A stretch of 64,000 nt of DNA from Variovorax sp. Root411 (GCF_001425205.1 NZ_LMDW01000012.1:1146-65145), one strand, 5' to 3'. Positions 42,713-51,826 are shown, counted from the first letter of the stretch. Numbers and translations are program-made. Notes: a model not told the origin generated them from the letters alone.

Positions 42713-43523
42713 CGGCGCCGCTTTCGCCGCCCTCGGGCGTGAACAGGATCTCGCGCACGTCCATCAGCGCGTACTCGCCCGCGTCGCTGCCGAGCACGCG
42801 CTGGCCATGGCCGGCCCAGACCTCGGGGCGCAGCTCGCGCCACTCGGTCTTGCGCGCAAGAAGCAGCTCGCCGTCCTCGGTCTTCTCGGTGCCTTCGTAG
42901 CGCGTGGGAATCAGCGCGAGCGTTTCGCCGCCGTTCTCGAACTGCAGGTGGGCGGGCATCCACACGCAGTCGCGCAGGTCCTCGGGCGGCTCGATCTTGA
43001 TGTGCGCGAGGCGCGCGTACGGAATCCAGTAGTACTTGCCGTTGACGAAGGCTTCGAGCACCGGCCCCAGGCGCATGTCGGCATCGGCGAGCCACTCGAA
43101 GGGCGTGCCGTCGATGGTGCCGCTGATGGCGGGCGCACCGTCGAAGGCGCGCTGGCGCAGGTCCTCGGCCAGCTCGCTTTCTCCGCGGCCCTGGCGCAGC
43201 AGCGACTCGATGAGCAGCGCCAGCCATTCGTCGGGCTGGCCGAAGATCATCGGCGTGCGCGTGCCGGCGAACACCTCGGCGCGCAGGCCCTCGCAGCGCA
43301 CGGCCTCGCCATAGACCTGCTTCATGGGCACGGCGAGCGCGTCGAGTTCGGCCGCCACGCTGAGCTGATTCAGCGCGCGCTCCCATTGGCCGAGCACGCA
43401 CAGCAGCTGCGCCATGAAGACACGGTGCTTGCTGTCTGCGGGCCTGGCGCGCACGTCGTCGCTCAGGGCCTTGAGGGCGGCGGCCGGGTCGGCGGCCTTG
43501 AGGAGTTCGGCGGCGGTCGTCAT
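42705..43523 (-). CDS. tagJ: T6SS accessory protein TagJ (ImpE)
   Basis: A 272-residue ImpE/TagJ protein with N-terminal tetratricopeptide-like helices (HRVFMAQLLCVLGQWERALNQL), then a beta-rich domain (FVNGKYYWIPYARLAHIKIE, DLRDCVWMPAHL). TagJ binds the sheath or ClpV in some systems. It lies 28 bp after the Hcp-like gene and overlaps tssE. Confidence 0.93.
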   Translation of the reverse strand: MTTAAELLKAADPAAALKALSDDVRARPADSKHRVFMAQLLCVLGQWERALNQLSVAAELDALAVPMKQVYGEAVRCEGLRAEVFAGTRTPMIFGQPDEWLALLIESLLRQGRGESELAEDLRQRAFDGAPAISGTIDGTPFEWLADADMRLGPVLEAFVNGKYYWIPYARLAHIKIEPPEDLRDCVWMPAHLQFENGGETLALIPTRYEGTEKTEDGELLLARKTEWRELRPEVWAGHGQRVLGSDAGEYALMDVREILFTPEGGESGAGG

Positions 43524-43551
43524 GGTGTGAGGCTCCTGGATGTGGCGGCGT

Positions 43552-44109
43552 TCAGGCGCGGGTGAACTGGCATTCGCGCACCGCGCCGCGCAGGCCGGTG
43601 GTCTTCTGCGGCGCCGACTTGACCTTCACCGTGCGGTAGCTGATGGAGACCAGCTCCGAGGGCACGCCCCAGTGGCCGCCGGAGTTGAGCACCAGCCGGC
43701 AGATGCGCGCGTTCTCCAGCACCAGCTCGAAGGTAGCCTGCGCATCGGGCGCGCGCTCGTCGCCGCCGGCCTTGAAGGCGCTGATGACGACCTTCAGGTC
43801 TTTCTCCTGCGTGCGCAGCAGGCTGGCGAGCGTGGCGGTGGCCGCGTCGCTGCGGCGCGCGACGATCAGGTTGTTGGGCACGACCTGGTTCTGGCTGGAC
43901 GACTCGGGCACCTGCACCGACCAGTAGTAGCCGCCGATGTTCAGCCTCGCCTTGCCGTCGTCGAAGGAGCGGTCGAGTTCGGCTTCGACGGGCGCGCCCT
44001 TGTTCTCGATCAGCATGACAAGGTCGGTTTCCGCGGAGCCGGTGCCGATCAGGTCGTAGAACTGCCGGGCGTCTTCAGGGCTCCAGGAGCCGTCGTCGAG
44101 AAATGCCAT
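43552..44109 (-). CDS. Divergent Hcp-like protein in the structural operon
   Basis: A 185-residue protein. Its C-terminal two-thirds align by eye with Hcp: RRSDAATATLASLL to DKASPVLAKN, KVVISAFKAGG to the MTCRKSG strand, ELVLENARICRLVLNSGG to LKVTLKEVFISS, and PSELVSISYRTVKV to the family's PTESVSL strand. The N-terminal Hcp signature is poorly kept. The position just before tagJ equals impD (hcp) in imp-type loci. A GGAGGTGAT site precedes the ATG. It may be a modified tube or cap subunit. Confidence 0.65.
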   Translation of the reverse strand: MAFLDDGSWSPEDARQFYDLIGTGSAETDLVMLIENKGAPVEAELDRSFDDGKARLNIGGYYWSVQVPESSSQNQVVPNNLIVARRSDAATATLASLLRTQEKDLKVVISAFKAGGDERAPDAQATFELVLENARICRLVLNSGGHWGVPSELVSISYRTVKVKSAPQKTTGLRGAVRECQFTRA

Positions 44110-44163
44110 ATCACCTCCGAGGTGCGAAAGAAAAAGGATGAATCGAAATCGCATGCGCCGGCT

Positions 44164-46296
44164 TCATGGCCGGGCTCCGCTGTCTGTCACGCCGCTTCTG
44201 CGCAGCAGGGCCGCGAACACCTGCCGCTCGCCACTCTCGGCCGGCGGCTGGCCGCCGCGCACGCGCACTTCCGACACCTCGGCCTGCGCGTAGGCCACGC
44301 CGAACAGGCGCGGCGCGCTGTAGGGCGTGGCGGGCACGGCCATGACCAGCAGGCGCGCATCGCCGGCGGCGTCGAGCCAGGGCAGGTCGAAGCGCTTGAC
44401 CGAGGGCTGCTCGGTCGTGCCGCGCTTGAAGCGGTTGGTTTCGCCGAGCTCGTCGGGGTAGACCGACTGCAGGTTGCCGCGCGCATCGATGCCGGCGATG
44501 ACGAGGTCGAGCGAGCGGCCGCTGGTGTTGCGCACGGTCAGGCGCACGCGCTCCCCGGCGCGCAGCGAGGGCAGCATGGCTGCAGCCTGAACGACGGGCA
44601 CGCTGCGCAGCAGCCGATCGGCGCTCCAGACTTCGAGCGTCGCATCGAAGCCGTCGAGCTGGCCGTCCTTGCCATAGGCCTGCAGCTGCGCGAGCCACTT
44701 GAGCTGCGCCAGGGCCTGCAGGCGGCGGCGCAGGGCAGCGGTGTCGGGCAGCACCACGGTGGAGACCGTCGCGCCGAACATCGGCGCGAGCAGCTCGAGG
44801 CGCTGTCCCGAGGAGCCGAGATCGGTCCAGCGCACGTCGGCGGTGGCTGCGTCGTCGGCCAGGCGGATCGCCGCCGGATAGTCGAGGCTGAGGCCGGTGG
44901 GCAAGGGCTTGTCGGCGCGCACGCGCAAGGCGGTGGCGGCCGGCTCGGTCATGGGCGTGACGCTCCAGAATGCGCTGCCCGACACGTCCTTCAACGCCGC
45001 GGGCACAGCGAGCCACGCGCCGCCGAGCTTGATCTGCGCCACCGTGGCCGGCGCGCTGCGCACGGCGCCGTCGTCGAGCGTCGCGATCACACGCAGCTCC
45101 TGCTGCTGCGCAAGGCCGTCGAGCAGGCCTGCCTTGATGGCCAGGCTGTCGCCGCTGCGCTGCGCGCGCCACACGGGGCGCGTGGACGCGGGCGCGCCGC
45201 TGTTGGCGAACAGCGGCGCATCGAGGTTGCCTTCGGCCACCGGCGACGGCAGCTCGCGCGTGGGAAAGCGCTGTGCGAGTTCGTCGATGACCGGCGGGTA
45301 CAGCGCGAGCACGCCGTCGAACAGGTCGCGCCAGGTGGCGGGCTTGCGCGACAGCGCCTCGACCATGGCCCAGGTCAGCAGGCCCTGCGGCCGGGCGTTG
45401 CGCACCTTGCGGGGCAGGCGCAGCTCAGGCGTGATCTGGTGGCTCTCGGAGGCGAAGAAGGCGACGTAGCGGGCGCGCGGCACGGCTTCGGCCGGTGTGG
45501 GCGGCGTCAGGGGCCGCACCGGCGCTGCACCGCCAGTCAGTTGGGTTGCGCGCAGGCCGCGCCAGCGCACCTCGTCGTCGCTCGGGCCTTCGGCGGTGAC
45601 GGGTGCATCGGCGGTGCCGCGCGTCATGGAGTTGGCAGAGCAGGTGTCGAACACCGAGGCGACGAACACGTTCTTCGCGAGGAAGGACTGGATCCATGCA
45701 TCGAAGTCGGCGTCGCGCAGGTCACCCGTGAGCACGTTGTCGCTGCCCAGCGTGCCGCGCACGTCGCGCGCGAGGAAGTTCTCGGAGAGGCCATCGGGCT
45801 CCTGGTAGCGCTTGGCGATGTCGCGCAGCCGGGTGCCGTGGCCGGAGAAATACAGCAGCACGAAGTCGCCGCTTCTCGACTGCGCGAGCAGCTTGGCGAG
45901 TGCCTCGTGGATGGCCTGCGATTCGGGCAATGCGGCGCCATTCACGCCATCGGCGAGCATGGCGATGTCGGACGCCGCGAAGCCCTGCTTGAGCAGCGCA
46001 TCGCGCATCAGCATCACGTCGTTGCGCGGCGCCTGCAGCCACAGCGCCTGCGGCTGGTTGGCGAGTTCGGAGACGCCGACGAGCAGCGCGCGCGGGGTGG
46101 CGAAAGCAAGGGTGCAGCAGGCGATCAGCCACAGCACGAGCAGCACCTGCAGAACGCGAAGTTGTGTTGCTCCTTCCCTCTTTGGGGGAGGGCTGGGATG
46201 GGGGCGGGCAGAGCGCCCATTGGATACGCCGCGTGCCCCCACCCCTGCCCTCCCCCGGAAGGGGAGGGAGAAAGAGAAATGCACGGCGCGGGTCAT
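44164..46296 (-). CDS. Caspase-like (C14) protein with signal anchor and DUF4384-like domain
   Basis: A 710-residue protein. After a repeat-encoded N-terminus (about 9-44) comes a hydrophobic segment (47-66), then a caspase/metacaspase p20 domain with FSGHGT (His153) and DTCSANS (Cys219), so the catalytic dyad is intact. The C-terminus (about 590-690) is DUF4384-like (LRAGERVRLTVRNTSGRSLD). The caspase part would be periplasmic. The start overlaps the stop of the upstream membrane gene (ATGA). Substrate unknown. Confidence 0.83.
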   Translation of the reverse strand: MTRAVHFSFSLPFRGRAGVGARGVSNGRSARPHPSPPPKREGATQLRVLQVLLVLWLIACCTLAFATPRALLVGVSELANQPQALWLQAPRNDVMLMRDALLKQGFAASDIAMLADGVNGAALPESQAIHEALAKLLAQSRSGDFVLLYFSGHGTRLRDIAKRYQEPDGLSENFLARDVRGTLGSDNVLTGDLRDADFDAWIQSFLAKNVFVASVFDTCSANSMTRGTADAPVTAEGPSDDEVRWRGLRATQLTGGAAPVRPLTPPTPAEAVPRARYVAFFASESHQITPELRLPRKVRNARPQGLLTWAMVEALSRKPATWRDLFDGVLALYPPVIDELAQRFPTRELPSPVAEGNLDAPLFANSGAPASTRPVWRAQRSGDSLAIKAGLLDGLAQQQELRVIATLDDGAVRSAPATVAQIKLGGAWLAVPAALKDVSGSAFWSVTPMTEPAATALRVRADKPLPTGLSLDYPAAIRLADDAATADVRWTDLGSSGQRLELLAPMFGATVSTVVLPDTAALRRRLQALAQLKWLAQLQAYGKDGQLDGFDATLEVWSADRLLRSVPVVQAAAMLPSLRAGERVRLTVRNTSGRSLDLVIAGIDARGNLQSVYPDELGETNRFKRGTTEQPSVKRFDLPWLDAAGDARLLVMAVPATPYSAPRLFGVAYAQAEVSEVRVRGGQPPAESGERQVFAALLRRSGVTDSGARP
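46169..46275. repeat. GC-rich palindromic repeat forming the N-terminus of the caspase-like gene
   Basis: The element matches that in clpV (37554-37668): arms with CCCTCTTTGGGGGAGGG and CCCTCCCCCGGAAGGGGAGGG around a 30-40-base spacer. It supplies about codons 8-44 of the caspase-like gene, ahead of the signal anchor. The frame used differs from that in clpV. Confidence 0.8.
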
Positions 46297-47459
46297 GGCC
46301 GTTGCCCCGTGGCCGGCCCGGCCGACTCGACCAGCGGCGAAGCCGCGAGCACCGCCAGCGCATCGACGGGCTCCGGCACCCGAAGGCGCCACGCGCCCTC
46401 GCCGCCCGGCCCGCCCACCACGTCGGCCGAGATCGACTGCAACAGCCGATCGGCCTCGTCCATGCGCACGCCGGATTTCCAGCGCACCACGAGGTCGGCC
46501 CGCGTTGGCGCAGGTGCGGCGGGGACGGCGCGGAATCGCACCTCGTCTTCCTCGGACGCATCGCGGCCGCCCAGCACCCCGACGTTCTGGATCACCACGA
46601 ACAGCGCCAGCACCGCGAAGGCCGGGCGCGCCCAGCCTTCCGCGCCGAACCAGCGGCGGATGCTGCCCCACCAGCCGTCTTCCGGCCGGGACTGCGGTTG
46701 CGCACGCGAAGAGGAAGAAGAAGGCGAAGAAGCCGATGCATCGCCCTGCGGCCGCGCCAGCGCCGCCCCCAGCCGCAGGCCCGCGTCGCGGTACAGCGCC
46801 TGGTAGTCGGCCCGCGGGTCCTGCGGACCGAGCGGCGTGCCCGACAGCACCGAGAACACCCCGCCGACGCTGCGCAGCGCGATGCGCCCCGGTTCGGGCG
46901 CAATGGCCAGCGAGGCGTGCGCGGCCCACTCGTCATGCACTGCGCGGATCGCGGCGAGCCGCGTGGCCGACACCTCGCCCTGCACGCGCGCGCACAGCTG
47001 CGGGCTCGGCTCGAGCGTGAGCATGTTCCAGGCCTGGACCACGCCGAACATCGGCTCGAAGGGCTCGTCGTCGGGCTCCAGCAGCACGTCGAAGGCAGAT
47101 GCCCAGTCGGCCTCGCCGGCGGCCATCCAGCCTTGCCAGAGTTCGCCGTGGATGCAGCGGTCGAGCAGCACGCCCAGCAGCCGCCCTTCATGCACCACGC
47201 TGATGAGGCGGCCCGGCGCCCAGCGGGCCGGGAAGGCTCGCTGGGCGACAGCCTCGCGGCGCCGGGCCAATTCGGTGAGGGGCAGCAGCAGGTCGGATGC
47301 GGCGGCTGCTGCAGCAAGGGGTTCGGCGCCCGTTCCGGTGGCCGTACCCGGCATGGCCACGGTGGCCGTGCCCGGCGGCGACACATCGTCAGGCACGGCC
47401 GCGCCCGTTTCGAACGCGTGGCGGATCACGCTGAGCGGGGGCCAGAGGTCGTGGGTCAT
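46293..47459 (-). CDS. Single-pass membrane protein between sigma-like and caspase-like genes
   Basis: A 388-residue protein not recognised as a named family. Residues 1-245 are cytoplasmic by prediction, followed by a Ser-rich linker. A transmembrane helix lies at about 290-310 (PAFAVLALFVVIQNVGVLGG). The last 75 residues (LVVRWKSGVRMDEADRLLQS, GAWRLRVPEPVDALAVLAAS) resemble protease propeptide/inhibitor I9-type folds. It starts 27 bp after the sigma-like gene and overlaps the caspase-like gene. An anti-sigma or caspase-partner role is a hypothesis. Confidence 0.7.
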   Translation of the reverse strand: MTHDLWPPLSVIRHAFETGAAVPDDVSPPGTATVAMPGTATGTGAEPLAAAAAASDLLLPLTELARRREAVAQRAFPARWAPGRLISVVHEGRLLGVLLDRCIHGELWQGWMAAGEADWASAFDVLLEPDDEPFEPMFGVVQAWNMLTLEPSPQLCARVQGEVSATRLAAIRAVHDEWAAHASLAIAPEPGRIALRSVGGVFSVLSGTPLGPQDPRADYQALYRDAGLRLGAALARPQGDASASSPSSSSSRAQPQSRPEDGWWGSIRRWFGAEGWARPAFAVLALFVVIQNVGVLGGRDASEEDEVRFRAVPAAPAPTRADLVVRWKSGVRMDEADRLLQSISADVVGGPGGEGAWRLRVPEPVDALAVLAASPLVESAGPATGQRP

Positions 47460-47486
47460 GGCGTCTGTTCCTGAATGGCTATGTCT

Positions 47487-48236
47487 TCAGGCATAAGACG
47501 CTTCAGCACCGAGGATTTTGAAGACCTGCAGGATCGCGGCCATGTTGCCGGGCTCGATGGCGATGCCCAGCGTCTGCTGGAGCCAGCCGCCGAGCCGGGT
47601 CTTGGCGTAGTCCGCGGTCAGCCCCTCGCGCTTGTGCACGAGGCCCAGCCGCCCCGCACGGTAGTGGTACGACGCAATGGCATGGCGCGACGCGATGCCC
47701 GACAGTCCGCCCTCGGCCTCCTTGCCGAAGCCCTCGCACAGCAGCAGGCGCTCGGGCTCGGGCAGCCCGGCGATGAAGGCGCGCGCGGCAAGCTGCACGG
47801 CCTGCGCGCTCAGGCCATGTTCGGCCAGGCAACCGTCGAGGTCTTCGCCAGCGCCGATCTCGTCCTCGAGCTGCGCCTCTGTGATCTGGTCGCCGATGGA
47901 CAGCTTGCGGCGAAACGAACTGGCGCGCGTGCAGTCGATCAGATAGCGGCGGAAGTACGCGCACAGCGCGAAAGCCGTGGACGGCGCGCTGTGGCCCGCG
48001 CGCTCGTCGGCCTCGTCGGGATCGGCATCGAGCCGCAGCACCTTCACGTAGATGAACTGCGCCACCAGCTCCTGCCGGCCCTCGCCCAGCACCTGCAGCT
48101 CGGGCGGATTGCAGGCCACCAGCGCATCGCCCACGATGCGGTACATGGCGCCCATGTCGTTCGGGGACAGCGTCTGCCGCCGCCGCCAGAGGCGGACGAG
48201 TTCAGCGCTTTCCGCGGACGAGAGGGTTTCCTGCAT
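47487..48236 (-). CDS. Sigma-factor-like / HTH protein of the T6SS operon
   Basis: A 249-residue soluble protein. An N-terminal helical part (LVRLWRRRQTLSPNDMGAMY, FALCAYFRRYLIDCTRAS) recalls sigma region 2. A C-terminal helix-turn-helix-like part (LPEPERLLLCEGFGKEAEGG, SRHAIASYHYRAGRLGLVHK) recalls region 4. The similarity is weak and by eye. It heads the trio with the membrane and caspase-like genes, 31 bp after mltA. It could be a transcription regulator or an adapted structural protein. Confidence 0.5.
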   Translation of the reverse strand: MQETLSSAESAELVRLWRRRQTLSPNDMGAMYRIVGDALVACNPPELQVLGEGRQELVAQFIYVKVLRLDADPDEADERAGHSAPSTAFALCAYFRRYLIDCTRASSFRRKLSIGDQITEAQLEDEIGAGEDLDGCLAEHGLSAQAVQLAARAFIAGLPEPERLLLCEGFGKEAEGGLSGIASRHAIASYHYRAGRLGLVHKREGLTADYAKTRLGGWLQQTLGIAIEPGNMAAILQVFKILGAEASYA

Positions 48237-48267
48237 GAAGAATCAAGGCACGCGATCGATCGATCGA

Positions 48268-49869
48268 TCAGTCGTCGACGCAGCTGCCTTCCGAAGGCAC
48301 CAGGCATTGCGGCAAGTCGGCACCCACCGGCCCGCCGCGCGTGCGGATGGTCGACGACACCGCGGCCTGCGCCACCGCGAGGCCGCGCGGCAGAAGAATC
48401 CACAGCTGCCCGCGCTCCTTCATGCGGCGCGCGTTGGTCGCGGCCTGCTGGCCGTTGCCGAAGAAATAGTCGGCCCGCACCGCGCCGCGGATGGCGCCGC
48501 CGGTGTCCTGCGCGATGGTCAGGCGCTGCATCGGCGCGCCGCTGCCCGGCGTGCGCGTCGACACGAACACCGGGTAGCCCAGCGGCGTGCTGCGCGGATC
48601 GACCGCAATCGAGCGCCCCGCCGACAGCGGCACGCCGAAGGCGCCCACCGGCCCGCCCACTGGCGAGGCCGATTCCTTGAAGAACACATAGCTCGGGTCC
48701 TTGATGCCCGAGCCGCTCACCGCGCCGGCCGCGCGCCGCCCCGGCACAACGACCGGGCCGCTGGCCACCGGCCGCACGAGCGTGAAGCCGCGCGTGCGGA
48801 TGGTGCCGCTGTCGACGGCGCCGACGTCGTCCTCATCGCCGTCGTCCAGCTGAAGTTCGATGGACGAGCCGCGCACCTTCACCGGGCTGCGCGGCTTGCC
48901 GTTGGAGGCCTGCGCCAGCGTCGGGCGGAAGGGCTGGCCGTTCTGCTCGGCGTAGGCGACGCGCACGATGTCGCCATTGGCCATCCTGATGCGGCCAGAG
49001 CCCTGGATCTGCATTTCGTACAGCGCGGTGGCACTGCTCACGAAGGCCAGCACCTTGGCGTTGGGTGCGCCCTTGGTCTCGATTTCTTCGCGCGTGTAGT
49101 ACGGCAGCAGCTGCTTGCCCTCGACCCGCAGGCGCACCTTGCGGTCGAGGGTGTCGCGCGAAATGCCCGAGAGATCGAGCGCATAGAGGCCCGGCGCGCC
49201 CATGTCGCGCGTGCTGAGGCCGGTCTGCACCACCACGTTGCGACCATCGACCCGCGCCGCCACCGTGCCGTTGCCGGCGGGCAGCCTGCGCGCGTCGGCG
49301 AACAGCATGTCCTCGGGCTGGCCGTAGACGGGGTAGATGAAGGGTGCGCCGTACTGGCGGGCGCCGGCGATCTCGGGCTCGAAGTAGCCGGTGACCACGC
49401 CGTCGGGCCTGCGGTCGTCGTCGCGGATCTGGTAGGCCGAGAACTCGCCCTCGAAGAAGCCACGGATGGCGTTGTTGCTCTTGCCATCGACCTTCAGCGC
49501 GCGGGCGCACACATCCTTCCACTCCGCACCGCGCCCGGTCAGCACCTTGCAGCTGCCGAGAAAGGCGGGCCAGCTTTCGGAGAAGTCGTCGCGCGCCCAG
49601 CCCGGCACCGAGTCGAAGCCGACCGAGGTGTAGGTGGCGAGTTGCGTCGAGAAAGTGCGCGCCTGGCCGGCCACGCTGGTGCCAACAGGCGGCGGCGTGC
49701 GCGGGGCGGTCGTCGTGCTTGCCGTGTCAGTCGCGGCCGCACCGGTGTTCGTGGCGGCCGGCGGTGGTACGGCGCAGCCCGCCAGCGAGGCGATGGCGGC
49801 GGCAACGGCCCATCGGAGCGCGCAGGCGAGGCGCTCTTCGGGCTGCCAGTGCGGTTGTGAAGCGGTCAT
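48268..49869 (-). CDS. mltA: Membrane-bound lytic transglycosylase A (MltA), lipoprotein
   Basis: A 533-residue lipoprotein (lipobox SLAGC, Cys32) with the MltA barrel (DGVVTGYFEPEIAGARQYGA, LPYYTREEIE, FVSSATALYEMQIQGSGRI) and a C-terminal 3D domain (AVDPRSTPLGYPVFV, TIAQDTGGAIRGAVRADYFFG), which supplies catalytic Asp residues. It cleaves peptidoglycan glycan strands. An insertion (about 320-390) separates the domains. In the T6SS operon it may open the cell wall for the TssJLM complex; alternatively it is the general housekeeping MltA. Confidence 0.92.
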   Translation of the reverse strand: MTASQPHWQPEERLACALRWAVAAAIASLAGCAVPPPAATNTGAAATDTASTTTAPRTPPPVGTSVAGQARTFSTQLATYTSVGFDSVPGWARDDFSESWPAFLGSCKVLTGRGAEWKDVCARALKVDGKSNNAIRGFFEGEFSAYQIRDDDRRPDGVVTGYFEPEIAGARQYGAPFIYPVYGQPEDMLFADARRLPAGNGTVAARVDGRNVVVQTGLSTRDMGAPGLYALDLSGISRDTLDRKVRLRVEGKQLLPYYTREEIETKGAPNAKVLAFVSSATALYEMQIQGSGRIRMANGDIVRVAYAEQNGQPFRPTLAQASNGKPRSPVKVRGSSIELQLDDGDEDDVGAVDSGTIRTRGFTLVRPVASGPVVVPGRRAAGAVSGSGIKDPSYVFFKESASPVGGPVGAFGVPLSAGRSIAVDPRSTPLGYPVFVSTRTPGSGAPMQRLTIAQDTGGAIRGAVRADYFFGNGQQAATNARRMKERGQLWILLPRGLAVAQAAVSSTIRTRGGPVGADLPQCLVPSEGSCVDD

Positions 49870-49924
49870 GAAAGTCTCCTTGTCCGGAAAGTGGCAGCCG
49901 AAGAGGCCAACGCCCTACAGACGA

Positions 49925-51826
49925 TTACTTCTCGACGATTTTGAAATTCGCGACGCCATAGACGTCGTTGCACGGGGTGTTGGGCGCGCACACGGGCTTG
50001 CCCAGCAGCGGCGACGGACCGGTGCCGCGCGTGGCTTCGAGCGCGGCGAGCACCGGCAGCGGAAACACCGGGAACACGCCGTCGTTCTGCACGCCGGCGG
50101 CGCTGAAGTCGCGCTCGTGCTCGCTCACGAGCACCGCGAACCGGTCGGTGCCGGCCGGACCGCCCGCGTCCATCGGCCACGAGGCGCGCGGCAGCGCAAG
50201 CGAGCCGCCGGCGGTGATCTTGTTGTATTTGTCGAGCAGGTTCGGGAACAGCAGGAACATCTCGCCGCCGCTGGACAGCAGGAACACGTAGACGAAGCCT
50301 TCGCGCTTGCTGCGCACCTCGAAGGCCAGGCGGTCCTTGCCGATGGCGACCTCGGCCTTCTTCGGAGTGGCCGTCACGTCGAAGCCCGGGGCGGCACCGG
50401 CCGCAAGCGATTGCAGCGACTCGGCGGGCGTGCGCGGAGCCGGAGGAGGTGGCGGTGGTGGGGGCGCAGGAGGTGGTGCCTCTGCAACCTTCGTGTCGGT
50501 CGGCGGGGCCGGTGTGGTGGCGACGATCTGCTTGCCGCCGCTGTCTGCATCACCACCGGTGCGGCCCTGGAACCACCACCAGCTGCCACCGGCTGCGGCC
50601 GCGAGGAGCGCGACCGATGCGAGTGCGGCGACAGTCTTGTTGCCGCCCTTTCCGCCGCTGGCGGGAGCGGGCGCGGGCGAAGGCACCTTGCCGTTGCTGG
50701 TCTTGTTGCCGCTGGCAATGACCGTCGCCGCATCGGCATTCGTGGTGGCCCGCGCGCCCGATGGCGGCTGCGTGCGCGGCGTCGGCGCGATGCTGTGCCC
50801 CACTTCGAGATCGAGCGCGGCGCGCAGCTCGGCCATCGACTGCGGCCGCTGCTCGGGCCGCACGCCGAGGCCCGCATCGATGGCCTCCAGCAGCCGCGTG
50901 CTGTAGCGCTGGCGCAGGATCTCGTTGCCCGCGAGCGGCACGTAGCTGTCGGACAAGAGCCGCGCCACCGACGGCGGCGGCGCGCGACCGCACACGGCCA
51001 CGTGCATCACGGCCGCGAGCGCGTAAACGTCGGTCCATGCACCCTGCGACATGTCGGGCATCTCGGCGTACTGCTCGATCGGCGCGTAGCCGGGCTTGAG
51101 GATGACGGTGATCGCCTGCGTCTTGTCGGTGATCACGCGGCGCGCGGCGCCGAAGTCGAGCACCACCGGGCGCCCGGACCCTTCGAGCAGGATGATGTTG
51201 TCGGGGGCGATGTCGCGGTGGTAGCAGTTCGCGCTGTGCATCACGGCCAGTGCCTGCGTGACGCCGTCCATGATGCGGATCAGCCATGCCTCGTCGACAC
51301 CGGCGGGGATGGCCACCAGGGCCTCTCTCAGCGTGTCGCCCCGGTAGAAGGGCATGACCATGTAGGTGGTGCCCTTTTCCTGCCAGAAGCGGTAGACCTT
51401 GAGCAGCGACGGATGGTCGAACTGGGCCAGCAGGCGGGCTTCGTTGATGAAGCTGCGCATGCCGAGGTCGAAGGTTTCCCTGTGGCGCTCCGACAGGGGG
51501 ACCACTGTGCCGTCCTGCTGTCTTGTCGATAGCGACGTTGGCAGGTACTCCTTGATGGCCACCACGCGTTCGAGGGTGTGGTCCCAGGCCTCGTAGACGA
51601 CGCCGAAGCCGCCCTGGCCTATGACTCTGGTGACTTCGAATTCTGCGAGGCGGCTGCCTACGGGGAGGAGGCCGGCTTCGGTGCTGCCCGTGGCAGGGCT
51701 GGTGACGGGGATGTTCGTGGCTGCGCCGGCTGTGATGACGGTGGCTGATGTGTCGCCGGTGGTTGTCGGCTGGACAAGCTTGGGCACTACGCGAGTGCGG
51801 TCGTCTTCTGATGGAGAGTCGGTCAT
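49925..51826 (-). CDS. ppkA: PpkA-like serine/threonine kinase with periplasmic DUF4384-like domain
   Basis: A 633-residue Hanks-type kinase: glycine loop GQGGFGVVYEA (70-80), Lys92, catalytic HRDIAPDN (Asp205) and DFG (224-226). A transmembrane helix is at 399-418, then a Pro-rich linker, then a DUF4384-like domain (about 490-620). PpkA senses the envelope and phosphorylates the FHA protein to start T6SS assembly. A PppA-like phosphatase and the FHA protein are at 17229-19718. The 588-bp gap upstream holds a large inverted repeat. Confidence 0.92.
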   Translation of the reverse strand: MTDSPSEDDRTRVVPKLVQPTTTGDTSATVITAGAATNIPVTSPATGSTEAGLLPVGSRLAEFEVTRVIGQGGFGVVYEAWDHTLERVVAIKEYLPTSLSTRQQDGTVVPLSERHRETFDLGMRSFINEARLLAQFDHPSLLKVYRFWQEKGTTYMVMPFYRGDTLREALVAIPAGVDEAWLIRIMDGVTQALAVMHSANCYHRDIAPDNIILLEGSGRPVVLDFGAARRVITDKTQAITVILKPGYAPIEQYAEMPDMSQGAWTDVYALAAVMHVAVCGRAPPPSVARLLSDSYVPLAGNEILRQRYSTRLLEAIDAGLGVRPEQRPQSMAELRAALDLEVGHSIAPTPRTQPPSGARATTNADAATVIASGNKTSNGKVPSPAPAPASGGKGGNKTVAALASVALLAAAAGGSWWWFQGRTGGDADSGGKQIVATTPAPPTDTKVAEAPPPAPPPPPPPPAPRTPAESLQSLAAGAAPGFDVTATPKKAEVAIGKDRLAFEVRSKREGFVYVFLLSSGGEMFLLFPNLLDKYNKITAGGSLALPRASWPMDAGGPAGTDRFAVLVSEHERDFSAAGVQNDGVFPVFPLPVLAALEATRGTGPSPLLGKPVCAPNTPCNDVYGVANFKIVEK

